Part shown: piece after piece, positions 53,291-64,000 of the stretch | How the letters are laid out: each line of letters starts with the position of its first letter | How positions within the stretch are numbered: the first letter of the stretch is position 1 | Assembly: GCA_964019425.1 (NCBI GenBank) | Contig: OZ025834.1 | Coordinates: forward strand, 316,501 to 380,500 | DNA: 64,000 nt | Reading direction: 5' to 3' | From: Flectonema sp. DT1601 | Taxonomy: Eukaryota; Euglenozoa; Diplonemea; Diplonemida; Diplonemidae | Notes under the pieces: model-generated | Databases searched by the model: none | Told to the model about the DNA's origin: nothing | What the model saw: the letters and a program-made list of their open reading frames with translations, nothing else | Translations under genes and position numbers: made by a program

Positions 53291-54652
53291 ATGTCAACGG
53301 GATCGCAAACACTTCCTGCTGATTTCGCTATAGTGATAAGAACTCAATCTGACATGGGTTCTCAAACCCCCTTGTACAAAAAAAAAGAAGGAAAATTAAG
53401 GCTGAAACTTTCCTTGAAATGCCAGATTTTAGAAAACGAATTAGAGCAAATGAAAGAACGAATTTTTTATGTTCTATTTTTATTTTACTTTAATGCGATG
53501 TCAGCCTCCCTCGAGAAAGACAAGCAGTTACTAAATGGATTACCTGTTGAGATCAAAGCTACCAACCAGGATCCATCCTCACTTCCTCCTGCGCCCCCTG
53601 TTTTAATTATTGAAAAAGATAGAAAAGAATATGAACTTCTGGAAGGAGTAATTCAACGGTTAACAGCAGAACGCGATGAATCGAAGACTTCTCTTTCTGC
53701 ACTAGTTCGACAATATGACTTAGTGGAAGATTACAGGAAACGTGAGCTCGCAAATCTGACTCAGAGAGCAGACCTATCGGAAATGGCGCTCTTTAATTAC
53801 CATCAAAGGTTTGTTCTTCTGTCGAACGAATTGGAGACCAAATGTAATGAGGAAAGAGAAAGTAAAATAAGACTTTTCTATACTCAACAGGAGGTCGAGA
53901 GTTTGCGTGCCGCGCGTCCCCGTATGACCCACTTTAGTCAACAAGTTTCCCCCCGAACCCCCGTTCTGTATGAATCTGTTGCTATGATGAAGATAGCAAA
54001 GAACTACCTCTCGCTCTTTACAACTACGAGTAGTCTTTTTACTCCTCTTATTAAACCCCTTATCCCTACCCTTAATTATATCACCCCTCTTTGTCCTCTA
54101 GCCTCAATTCCTCCGACAATGCCGCAGAGTGAAGCTCTCGACCGCACGCCGACCAAGATTTTACGACAAGAGAGTCACGTTATCTCCGTTAAAGAGAATA
54201 CACCTATTGCGAGACAATGGTCCGAGGGTAGGATTGACTTACTCGAGAACTACTGTCGAGCAGTAGATGACTCTCTCGAAACAAACGAGAAAGCGGCAGA
54301 GCTCTCAGAACAACTTCTGGATGCCCAACTTCGCCTCTCGGAGCTGAATCACCAACGGTGTACAACTCACGCAGAGCAGCTTGAGCAATCCATGATGTTA
54401 ACGGGACTGGCGAGCGATTTAAATGCTCAACTCGCCTTGGCACGGTCTCAAATTGCGGCCCTGAAGTTCCAATTAGCTTCATGGGCAGAAGGTTTGAGTC
54501 CGCCAGACACAGAAGAACATGAGGAAAATGAAACTCCGCCGAGAAAGTCTGAGCGTTCAACTCTGAAAAAACGAACCCCTCCATCAAGATATCGTTACAA
54601 TCGAAGGAGATGTTCTGCTGATGACGTTCACGGTGACTCCACCCCCTTGTAA
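53291..54652 (+). CDS. Coiled-coil ORF downstream of LINE-2 RT
   Basis: This second ORF overlaps the end of the RT ORF in another frame: it is open from about 53,096, and the first ATG is 53,291. It encodes ~453 residues with heptad-rich coiled coils (ILENELEQMKER; LLEGVIQRLTAERDESKTSLSALV; AAELSEQLLDAQLRLSELNHQ) and a basic Ser/Arg-rich end (SERSTLKKRTPPSRYRYNRRR). The final ~55 codons recur at 30,997-31,173 in E1, so the ORF belongs to the LINE family rather than being a host gene. It may act like an ORF1-type RNA-binding scaffold, but its position 3' of the RT is unusual. Expression could use re-initiation or frameshifting. Function is inferred only. Confidence 0.65.
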   Translation: MSTGSQTLPADFAIVIRTQSDMGSQTPLYKKKEGKLRLKLSLKCQILENELEQMKERIFYVLFLFYFNAMSASLEKDKQLLNGLPVEIKATNQDPSSLPPAPPVLIIEKDRKEYELLEGVIQRLTAERDESKTSLSALVRQYDLVEDYRKRELANLTQRADLSEMALFNYHQRFVLLSNELETKCNEERESKIRLFYTQQEVESLRAARPRMTHFSQQVSPRTPVLYESVAMMKIAKNYLSLFTTTSSLFTPLIKPLIPTLNYITPLCPLASIPPTMPQSEALDRTPTKILRQESHVISVKENTPIARQWSEGRIDLLENYCRAVDDSLETNEKAAELSEQLLDAQLRLSELNHQRCTTHAEQLEQSMMLTGLASDLNAQLALARSQIAALKFQLASWAEGLSPPDTEEHEENETPPRKSERSTLKKRTPPSRYRYNRRRCSADDVHGDSTPL

Positions 54653-54730
54653 TTCTCTTTTTCCTTACTTTCACATCACTTTGTTTATTTAGTTTTTTAG
54701 CTTATTTATTATTTATTGTTCGTTTTTGTT
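54653..54730 (+). mobile_element. LINE-2 E2 3' UTR, first part
   Basis: The sequence matches 31,174-31,251 of E1 and is then interrupted by a 1-kb insertion. The match resumes at 55,745. Confidence 0.75.
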
Positions 54731-55744
54731 GGATAAGAGATTTGGGAGAGGAATAGGGGCAGTGAACTTTTGGTTCAGGCCCTTCCCATCGAACAGGACG
54801 AGGACTTCTAAAACCTGAGATGAACCAATTGAGTTGAAACAAACAAATAACAGAGACGCAACACATACCGGAACATCATCGCAAGCAATGCTTCGGACCT
54901 CCGTCGACCTTCGTTCTTCCGGCGGCAAAGGGAAACAAGAAAGAACGGGCAATGAGACAAACCTGTTAGTTGGTGTTGTGTTGTTGTTAAAAACAAAAAC
55001 ATAAACGCCAGGAAGTTCGACAACGAAGACATCGACATCGATCGCTGCTCTGCAGATGTCCGGCGGGTGTTTGTCTACACTGTGTTTATTGTTTGTTTTT
55101 TTCCCAAGGTTCAACCTTGGGAAGAGAAGTAAAAAATTCCGTCAATGTTGGCCTTCCTGTTCGAAGGTGCGCACCAATGACGATAAATAGAGTGGGGGGA
55201 GAAAACCTTTGATCCAACTGGATCCCTTCACGAGCTGACATTGCCATGTGAAGTTAAATATTCTGGCGATGCCAGCTCAGGCGACTTAGCCTGCTTTTTT
55301 CTTTAAATAAAAAAAATAAAAAGATACCAACAGGTGGGGTGATGGGTTGCGCCACTGCAATCCAGTCACAAAAAGAAACAAAGGTAATCTCAAGGGTTCT
55401 CGACCCTTGGCTCTCCCTGCGCAAGCATCGCATGGAGGGTGACGCTAAGCACCCGGGGGGTACGAAACAAACTTTCCCCCTGCTGTCCTGTTTGAAATAA
55501 AAAAAAAAAAACAAAGGGATAGAAGTAAACAGAATACGTTACACCTCAACAGGTGACGCTAAACACCCAGGGGATACAAACCAAACTTTCCCCCTGTTGC
55601 CCTGTTTGAAATAAATTAAAAAAAGAACAAGAAAAGAGAGTTGAATTTCCAGGTGAGATTTGGACTGTTAGCTTTTGGCTAAGGCCCTCCCTGAAGAGCA
55701 AGAACAAAAAAACTGGATAGAAGTAAACAGAATACAATACTCAG
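54731..55744 (-). mobile_element. Minus-strand LINE 3' fragments inserted in the E2 3' UTR
   Basis: E1 lacks this block. On the minus strand one fragment ends at 54,731 with GGGAAGGGCCTGAACC, AAAAGTTCACTGCCCC and CTCTTATCC, a third variant of the LINE-2-like 3' terminus. A second fragment ends at 55,640 with the LINE-X terminus (AGCCAAAAGCTAACAGTCC ... GAAATTCAAC). Two ~115-bp tandem units starting GACGCTAA lie near 55,441 and 55,556. The longest frames are 70-130 codons and show no domain. Confidence 0.6.
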
Positions 55745-57223
55745 TATTATTTTATCGATATGTTTATGTCCGTCAGATCATAACGTTAATCAGGTTAATT
55801 GTTAATTGTTAATTATAAATGGTCTAAACCCCAATCCAAGTTCCCAAGGCTTGGCATAGATTTGAGTGACGCCTTACTGGCCTCCTCATCCTCTATGAGT
55901 GGTGAGGGGGCCAGCAATGGTTTTTTTTTTTTTTTTTTCTCTTATTTCTTTTTTTCTTTTTCTTTTACTCTAATATGAAATATTTTTGAACAAAATGTGA
56001 TTATTAATTTAAAAAAAAAAAAAAAAATAATAATGTAAATGAATAAAAAAAAAAAAAAAACATGCCTTGGGAATACAATCAAAGCCCCAATTAATCGGTC
56101 CTTTCTTTTTCCTTCTTGTCAAGTGATCGCTCCACTCGACGATCACCAAAACCGATTGTATTTATATCTGTTCTTTTCTCAACGATCGGCTATACCGACC
56201 ATTTTTTTTTTTATAAATAATTGTTTTCTTCTTCTCGACGATCAGTTCCAATTGATCGACCTTTTTTTTTTTTTTCCTTTATTCCTTCCATCCCTCCCGC
56301 TCCCCTAATTTTAAATAAAAACAAGATCAGCTCAGCTTGATCGTTAATCTTTTTTTCTTTTTTTAATTTAAACTGATTGTATTTATATCTGTTTATTTTT
56401 CTCAACGATCGGCTATACCGACCAACCTTTAAAATAATTTCTTCTTCTCGACGATCAGATCCAAATGATCAACCTTTTCTTTTTTTTTCCTCTATTCCTT
56501 CCATCCCTCCCGCTCCCCTATTTGTAATAAAAACAAGATCAGCTCAGCTTGATCGTTAATTTTTTTTCTTTCTTTTTTGTTGGTCCTAGTCAAGACCTTA
56601 AACTGACTAACCGGTCTTAATTTTAAATAAGTGTTAACCTAGTTTCTCTTTTCCTTTTCAATTTCCTTTTAATACTCTCTATCTGGTCTGTTATGTCATA
56701 TTTCTCATTTAATTTTATCATCCATTTTACTTTTCACTGTTTCCCATCTACATTTTATTTTCAAATAGTTACGGACTGTTAAAAAAAAAAAAGAAGTTTA
56801 AATAAGTTAAATTGAACATGTTAACTCAATTCCTTAATTCTTCCGTCATGGTCATGACATTCTTTTTCGTTTCTCTAATGCACAAGAGATACCATCACTC
56901 ATGAGATACCAACGCACATACGAGATACCAGCACTCCAGAGATACCGACACGCTAGAGATACCAAGTCACTTGAGATACCTCCTTGTAAATTAATTCCCG
57001 GTATTTCAAATTTGAATTGATAGTGTCAACTCTGCTTGCTGCTCTTGTTAATGTGTTGTCTCCTGACAGTGATCTTAACTCCTGTAAAAAGAAAAAAAAA
57101 AAGAAATCAAAAAAGAAGAATTTTCAAACGAAGTTATAACAACCCCTACCACCCATTATGATCAATTCCGCTTGTTTTTTTTTTTTTTTAAAACAAAAAA
57201 AAAAATAAAAAATTATAAAAGAT
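55745..57223 (+). mobile_element. LINE-2 E2 3' UTR, second part
   Basis: The sequence is nearly identical to 31,252-32,730 of E1 and includes the GC-rich GGCCTCCTCATCC foldback (55,873-55,912), the ~212-bp tandem pair (56,160-56,565) and the GAGATACC repeats (56,885-56,985). No genes. Confidence 0.8.
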
Positions 57224-58165
57224 TAAACAATGTTATCATTGTATTTTTATCGATCGACTATGTCGATTACTTTCTATTTTCCGTCCTGGTCAAGACGCTA
57301 AACTGATTGTTTTTTTTTTTTTCCCAAAATTAATAAAAAAGAATATAAAAAAAATAAAATAAAAAAAAGAATAAACAATGTTATCATTGTTTTTTTATCG
57401 TTCGACTTTGTCGACTAATTTCTATTTTCCGTTTTTTTCTTAAAAAATAAATAAAAAGAATTTAAAAAAAAAAAAAAAAAAAAGAATAAACAATGTTATC
57501 ATTGTTTTGTTATCGATCGACTTTGTTGACTAATTTCTATTTTCCGTCCTGGTCAAGACGCTAAACTGATTGTTTTTTCTAAATAAATAAAAAGAATAAA
57601 AAAAAAAAAAAAAAAAAAAGATTAAACAATGTTATCATTGTTTTTTTTTATCGATCGACTATGTCGATTACTTTCTATTTTCCGTCCTGGTCAGGACGCT
57701 AAACTGATTGTTTTTTCTTTAAAAAATAAATAAAAAGAATAAAAAAGAAAAAAAAAAAAAAAAAAAGAATAAACAATGTTATCATTGTTTTGTTATCGAT
57801 CGACTTTGTCGACTAATTTCTATTTTCCGTCCTGGTCAAGACGCTAAACTGATTGTTTTTTCTTTAAAAAATAAATAAAAAGAATAAAAAAAAAAAAAAC
57901 AAAAAAAAAAGAATAAACAATGTTATCATTGTTTTTTTATCGATCGACTATGTCGATCACTTTCTATTTTTCGTCCTGGTCAGGACGCTAAACTGATTGT
58001 TTTTTCTTTAAAAATAAATAAAAAGAATAAAAAAAAAAAGAAAAAAGGAATAAACAATGTTATCATTGTTTTTATTTTATCGATCGACTATGTCGATTAC
58101 TTTCTATTTTCCGTCCTGGTCAAGACGCTAAACTGATTGTTTTTTCTTTAAAAAATAATAAGAAG

Positions 58166-58199
<34 letters not shown>

Positions 58200-58867
58200 A
58201 ATAAACAATGTTATCATTGTTTTTTTATCGATCGACTATGTCGATCACTTTCTATTTTTCGTCCTGGTCAAGACGCTAAACTGATTGTTTTTTCTTTAAA
58301 AATAATAAAAAGGATTTAAAAAAAAAATAAAAAAAAAAAAAAAAGATTAAACAATGTTATCATTGTTTTTTTTTATCGATCGACTATGTCGATCACTTTC
58401 TATTTTCCGTCCTGGTCAAGACGCTAAACTGATTGTTTTTTTTTCAAAATTAATAAAAAAGAATATAAAAAAAAAATAAAAAAAAAAGAATAAACAATGT
58501 TATCATTGTTTTTTTTTTTATTGTTCGACTTTGTTGACTAATTTCTATTTTCCGTTTTTTTTCTTTTTAAAAAATAAATAAAAAGAATTTAAAAAAAAAA
58601 AAAAAAAAAGAATAAACAATGTTATCATTGTTTTTTTTTCATCGATCGACTATGTCGATTACTTTCTATTTTCCGTCCTGGTCAAGACGCTAAACTGATT
58701 GTTTTTTTTTTCAAAATTAATAAAAAAGAATATAAAAAAAAACAAAAACAAAAAGAATAAACAATGTTATCATTGTTTTTTTTTTATCGTTCGACTTTGT
58801 CGACTAATTTTTATTTTCCGTTTTTTTTTCTTTAAAAATAAATAAAAAGAATTTAAAAAAAAAAAAG

Positions 58868-59105
58868 AGTTGAGACATATTCCCGTTGCAATAAATCACC
58901 AAGACCCCTCCCGTGTGATCGATCACTTTAAAATGTTACTGTGCAGTTCACCAGTGAGACTAAGACCTCCAACCAAAATTCACCAGACTTCAAGTTCCAA
59001 ATTAGGTAATTTTTGTCAGGCATATTCGAACCATCGACAACAGAAATTCTCACGTTAGTAAAAGCCTTTAGAAATGTGGCTTAACGATCCTCATCATCGA
59101 TTTAG
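58868..59105. other. Unassigned ~240-bp insertion in the array
   Basis: Mixed-composition DNA starting GAGTTGAGACATATTCCCG replaces part of a B unit. It has no inverted ends, poly-A or domain that I can see. Array sequence resumes within a T-run after CATCATTGTTC. Confidence 0.6.
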
Positions 59106-60273
59106 TTCATCATTGTTCTTTTTTATCGTTCGACTTTGTCGACTAATTTCTATTTTCCGTTTCTTTTCTTTAAAGAATAAATAAAAAGAATTTAAAATAA
59201 AAAAAAAGAATAAACAATGTTATCATTGTTTTTTTTTTATCGATCGACTATGTCGATCACTTTCTATTTTCCGTCCTGGTCAAGACGCTAAACTGATTGT
59301 TTTTTTTTTCAAAATTAATAAAAAAGAATATAAAAAAATACAAAAAAAAGAATAAACAATGTTATCATTGTTTTTTTTATCGTTCGACTTTGTCGACTAA
59401 TTTCTATTTTCCGTTTTTTTTTTTCTTTAAAAAATAAATAAAAAGAATTTAAAATAAAAAAAAAGAATAAACAATGTTATCATTGTTTTTTTATCGATCG
59501 ACTATGTCGATCACTTTCTATTTTCCGTCCTGGTCAAGACGCTAAACTGATTGTTTTTTTTTCAAAATTAATAAAAAAGAATATAAAAAAAAAAAAAAAA
59601 AAAGGAAAAACAATGTTATCATTGTTCTTTTTTATCGTTCGACTTTGTCGACTAATTTCTATTTTCCGTTTCTTTTCTTTAAAGAATAAATAAAAAGAAT
59701 TTAAAATAAAAAAAAAGAATAAACAATGTTATCATTGTTTTTTTTTATCGATCGACTATGTCGATCACTTTCTATTTTCCGTCCTGGTCAAGACGCTAAA
59801 CTGATTGTTTTTTTTTTCAAAATTAATAAAAAAGAATATAAAAAAATACAAAAAAAAGAATAAACAATGTTATCATTGTTTTTTTTATCGTTCGACTTTG
59901 TCGACTAATTTCTATTTTCCGTTTTTTTTTTCTTTAAAAAATAAATAAAAAGAATTTAAAATAAAAAAAAAGAATAAACAATGTTATCATTGTTTTTTTA
60001 TCGATCGACTATGTCGATCACTTTCTATTTTCCGTCCTGGTCAAGACGCTAAACTGATTGTTTTTTTTTTTCAAAATTAATAAAAAAGAATATTAAAAAA
60101 AATACAAAAAAAAAAAGAATAAACAATGTTATCATTGTTTTTTTTTTTATCGTTCGACTTTGTCGACTAATTTCTATTTTCCGTTTTTTTTCTTTAAAAA
60201 ATGAATAAAAAGAATTTAAAATAAAAAAAAAGAATAAACAATGTTATCATTGTTTTTTTTTATCGATCGACTA

Positions 60274-60575
60274 CTGCAACTGGAAATATTACTGCGCTGA
60301 ATAATTACTGCGGGGAAATATTACTGCGCGGAAAAATTAGTGCGGTTTTTTTGAGAAAAGATTAGTGCGGTTTTTTCCACTTGGTGGTAGAAAAAAATTT
60401 GGTTGCTTTTTTGCTGTGTAAGGCACCAGCAGAAAAATGCAGCTGGAGAAAAAATCACTTCTGAGCAGAAATATTAGTGCGGTGGAAATATTACTGCGTG
60501 GAAAAATTAGTGCGGTTTTTTGCAGATTTGGAAATTAGTGCGGTTTTTTCCGCGCAGTAATATTTCCAGTTGCAG
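60274..60575. mobile_element. 302-bp MITE with TA target duplication
   Basis: Ends are perfect 24-bp inverted repeats (starting CTGCAACTGGAAATATTAC) flanked by TA at 60,272-60,273 and 60,576-60,577; removal restores the array unit CGACTATGTCG. The TA duplication suggests a Tc1/mariner-type origin. The interior repeats ATTAGTGCGGTTTTTT and ATATTACTGCG. It has no coding capacity. Confidence 0.9.
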
Positions 60576-60775
60576 TATGTCGATTACTTTCTATTTTCCG
60601 TCCTGGTCAAGACGCTAAACTGATTGTTTTTTCTTTAAAATAATTAAAAGGATTTTAAAAAAAAAAAAAAAAAAAAAAGAATAAACAATGTTATCATTGT
60701 TTTTTTTTCTATCGATCGACTATGTCGATTAATTTCTATTTTCCGTCCTGATCGAGACGCTAAACTGATTGTTTC

Positions 60776-60794
60776 CTTTTTTTAAATAATAAAT

Positions 60795-60826
<32 letters not shown>

Positions 60827-60908
60827 ATCTCCCTGCTATCCTCATATCCCCACAATAATATTATACCTTTTCATTTTCTCTTTCCTTTTCTGGTCTTTTT
60901 TTTCTTTT
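60776..60908 (+). mobile_element. LINE-2 E2 region after the array
   Basis: The A-run, GAGCATCTCCCTGC and T-rich landmarks that follow the array in other copies are present. The sequence is interrupted at 60,909 by a TIR element. Confidence 0.75.
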
Positions 60909-62273
60909 GGGAAAAACTATAATTCCACAAAAAAGTTTCTGAAATGTCCGATCTCAACATGAAAGTTTCCGAAATGGACAGCTCCACACAAAATAGTTTC
61001 CGAAATGGACAGCTCCACACACGAAAGTTTCCGAAATGGACAGCTGTTTTTTTTTTTTTTTATAGCTTACTGCCAGTGCATTTCGGGGTCGCCCAAAGTC
61101 ATGGGGATTTTTTTTTCTCCCAAAAAAAATTTTTTTTCCTACATAAGGCAAGGCCATCCGACGAGATGAGTGAAATACACCGAACCTGTGTGACCTGGGC
61201 CTAGGACTGACTGCGCCCCTGGATCGGCATAGCTCGGTATGTGCAGGGCCAGGTATAGGGATGGACGAATTTCGGGTAGAGACACTTGTCCCGACTTGTC
61301 AGCTCATACAACCATGAGAATTCAGAGTGTATTAAAATACTAGAGGTGCATCACAAGCGTCAGATAGGAGACAAGAGAAATCCAACATCATGAATCTTTA
61401 GAAGAGTGATACAGCTCGGTATGTGTGCAGGGCCGGGTCACCTACGCAGAGACAAGTCTCCGCTACACGTCGTACCAACCAAGATGAGGTATGAGAGCGC
61501 AAAAACCAAGTATACATGATCAGCGGCCTAGGGCTTGACATGAATAGCTGTGGAGTGGCGAAACCATTTAGTGTTCTCAAGTCTGAGATCACCTCACTGA
61601 GCCACACAGTACTGTCCTTTCGGAGTTTCTGTGAAAGTAGCCCACGGAACACTTTTCTAAAGATTCAATCAGCCGAACTACTCCGCTACTGACTTTCACT
61701 TGATTAGCGAGCTACTAGTATATATTATTATGTCACCTGTTGAAGGAGTACTAAGAGGTTGATTCAGGCCCTGCACGTATTAGTTGTAATTACAGCACTT
61801 GCTTTACCTTAAATTACTCCTTCCCTCATTGAGAACCAACCCATCTCGGCCATCCCGGTGTATTTGGGAACGAAGAAAAACCTTGTTTTCTTACCGAACA
61901 GCGAAAAATCCGAATATCACTTTCAGTGAATAGCGAAAGAAAAACTTTTCCGTTTACTGAACAGCGAAAATGAAATTACCTACCATAGCAATTTTATACA
62001 GGAAAAAAAAAGTTGTTCACTAGCGAAAAGTTTTTTTGGGTGCAGGCAACGGAGAAAAAAAAAAAAAAAATTCATCTTGCCAACAAAAAAAAAAAATTTT
62101 TTTTTTGCTGTCCATTTCGGAAACTTTCGTGTGTGGAGCTGTCCATTTCGGAAACTATTTTGTGTGGAGCTGTCCATTTCGGAAACTATTTTGTGTGGAG
62201 CTGTCCGTTTCGGAAACTTTCATGTTGAGATCGGACATTTCAGTAACATTTACGTAGAATTAGAGGTTTTCCC
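60909..62273. mobile_element. 1.36-kb GGGAAAA-family TIR element with subterminal tandem repeats
   Basis: The ends read GGGAAAAACTATAATTCC and, on the other strand, GGGAAAACCTCTAATTC. A 9-bp TTTTCTTTT lies on both sides (60,900-60,908; 62,274-62,282), though in low-complexity DNA. Inside each end a ~31-bp unit (TTTCCGAAATGGACAGCTCC plus ACACAAAATAG) is repeated two to four times. A 9-bp duplication and long TIRs fit a Mutator-like element. The interior (61,200-61,980) has a duplicated AGCTCGGTATGTG...CAGGGCC block but no transposase, so it is non-autonomous. Confidence 0.75.
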
Positions 62274-64000
62274 TTTTCTTTTTTTCCGTTTTCATACAAC
62301 GTTTTTTATTTATATATATATATTTTTTTTTTTCTATGTCGATTACTTTCTATTTTCCGTCCTGGTCAAGACGCTAAACTGATTGCTTTTTTTTCAAAAT
62401 TAATAAAAAAGAATATAAAAAAATACAAAAAAAAGAATAAACAATGTTATCATTGTTTTTTTTTATCGATCGACTATGTCGATTACTTTCTATTTTCCGT
62501 CCTGGTCAAGACGCTAAACTGATTGTTTTTTTTTCAAAATAAAAAAAAAATATTAAAAAAAAAAAATAAAAAAAAAGAATAAACAATGTTATCATTGTTT
62601 TTTTTTATCGTTCGACTTTGTTGACTAATTTCTATTTTCCGTTTTTTCTCTTTAAAAAATAAATAAAAAGAATTTAAAAAAAAAAAAAAAAAAGAATAAA
62701 CAATGTTATCATTGTTTTTTTTATCGATCGACTATGTCGATTACTTTCTATTTTCCGTCCTGGTCAAGACGCTAAACTGATTGTTTTTTTTTTTCAAAAT
62801 AAAAAAAAAATATTAAAAAAAAAAAATAAAAAAAAAGAATAAACAATGTTATCATTGTTTTTTTTTATCGTTCGACTTTGTTGACTAATTTCTATTTTCC
62901 GTTTTTTTTCTTTAAAAAATAAATAAAAAGAATTTAAAAAAAAAAAAAAAAAAAAAGAATAAACAATGTTATCATTGTTTTTTTTATCGATCGACTATAT
63001 CGATTACTTTCTATTTTCCGTCCTGGTCAAGACGCTAAACTGATTGCTTTTTTTTCAAAATTAATAAAAAAGAATATAAAAAAATACAAAAAAAAGAATA
63101 AACAATGTTATCATTGTTTTTTTTATCGTTCGACTTTGTCGACTAATTTCTATTTTCCGTTTTTTTTTCTTTAAAAAATAAATAAAAAGAATTTAAAATA
63201 AAAAAAAAAAAGAATAAACAATGTTATCATTGTTTTTTTATCGATCGACTATGTCGATTACTTTCTATTTTCCGTCCTGGTCAAGACGCTAAACTGATTG
63301 TTTTTTTTTTCAAAATTAATAAAAAAGAATATAAAAAAAATAAAAAAAAAAAGAATAAACAATGTTATCATTGTTTTTTTTTATCGTTCGACTTTGTTGA
63401 CTAATTTCTATTTTCCATTTTTTTTCTTTTTAAAAATAAATAAAAAGAATTAAAATAAAAAAAAAAAAAAAGAATAAACAATGTTATCATTGTTTTTTTT
63501 ATCGATCGACTATGTCGATTACTTTCTATTTTCCGTCCTGATCAGGACACTAAACTGATTGTTTTTTCTTTAAAAATAAATAAAAAGAATAAAAAAAAAA
63601 AAAAAAAAGGAATAAACAATGTTATCATTGTTTTTTTTTTATCGATCGACTATGTCGATTACTTACTATTTTCCGTCCTGGTCAAGACGCTAAACTGATT
63701 GTTTTTTCTTTAAAATAATTAAAAAGATTTAAAAAAAAAAAAAAAAAAAAAAAATGAATAAACAATGTTATCATTGTTTTTTTTCTATCGATCAACTATG
63801 TCGATTAATTTCTATTTTCCGTCCTGATCGAGACGCTAAACTGATTGTTTCCTTTTTTTAAATAATAAATAAGAAAAAAAAAAAAAAAAAAAAAAAAAGA
63901 GCATCTCCCTGCTATCCCTCATATCCCCACAATAATATTATACCTTTTCATTTTCTCTTTCCTTTTCTGGTCTTTTTTTTTTCTTTTTTTTCCTTTTTCA
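62274..64000 (+). mobile_element. LINE-2 3' region and a further array to the window edge
   Basis: The landmarks interrupted at 60,908 resume (CATACAACG, ATATATA), but at 62,333 the sequence jumps into array units instead of continuing to the 3' terminus. A and B units run to about 63,852, followed by GAGCATCTCCCTGC and T-rich DNA to the edge. This is either another 5'-truncated copy or an internal duplication; its 3' terminus lies outside the window. Confidence 0.75.

Larger units (their letters stand above)
57224..60775 (+). repeat. LINE-2 tandem array in E2
   Basis: The first ~1.6 kb closely parallels E1 from 32,731, but E1's run of A/B dimers (33,000-34,000) is missing, so arrays expand or contract inside otherwise near-identical copies. 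A/B alternation is strong from about 58,380 to 60,270. It is interrupted by unrelated DNA at 58,868-59,105 and by a MITE at 60,274-60,575. Confidence 0.85.

Overview
This window looks like nuclear DNA of an animal. Genes have short introns, and the left third carries closely packed genes for recognisable animal-type proteins (LYAR-type zinc finger, VIT/von Willebrand A, nucleolin-like RRM). The rest is dense nested transposon DNA. Compact genes, small introns and Cys-rich receptor-like proteins suggest an early-branching metazoan, perhaps a sponge; that is a guess.

Layout. (1) 1-15,052: a run of host genes, all on the minus strand: a partial gene at the edge, a LYAR-like protein, a VIT/vWA protein, a three-exon nucleolin-like RRM protein, two proteins I do not recognise, a large Cys-rich type I membrane protein, a small Cys-rich exon, and a gene with four copies of one unidentified domain joined by poly-Ser linkers. 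(2) 15,053-20,640: repeat debris, including an 18S-rRNA-like scrap, a broken tyrosine recombinase gene split by a 2.1 kb terminal-inverted-repeat (TIR) element, LINE 3' fragments and a tRNA-like SINE head. (3) 20,640-24,663: two ~2 kb TIR elements in inverted orientation, flanked and separated by poly-C. (4) 24,880-28,601: a hAT transposase gene split by a LINE 3' fragment. (5) 28,602-30,996: minus-strand 5'-truncated LINE copies and small DNA elements. (6) 30,997-64,000: a nested LINE block. A restriction-like-endonuclease (REL-type) LINE, called LINE-2 here, has an RT ORF, a downstream coiled-coil ORF and a very long 3' UTR holding a tandem array. One LINE-2 array is interrupted by a GC-rich LINE (LINE-1 here) whose 2,000-residue ORF joins RT and endonuclease to a ubiquitin-specific protease (USP) domain and RNase-H-related modules. 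A second LINE-2 is interrupted in its RT ORF by a third LINE-2 copy.

How it fits together. All LINE-2 copies share one 3' end, a hairpin followed by ATCGAAATTC, and differ at the 5' end, as expected for 5'-truncated target-primed insertions. Two other LINE families here have 3' ends resembling it. The arrays are therefore best read as part of a LINE 3' UTR that later collected other elements. The strongest candidate for something undescribed is the USP/RNase-H-bearing LINE; next is the LINE-2 design of RT, coiled-coil ORF and satellite-like 3' UTR. No database search was possible; family calls come from motifs read by eye.
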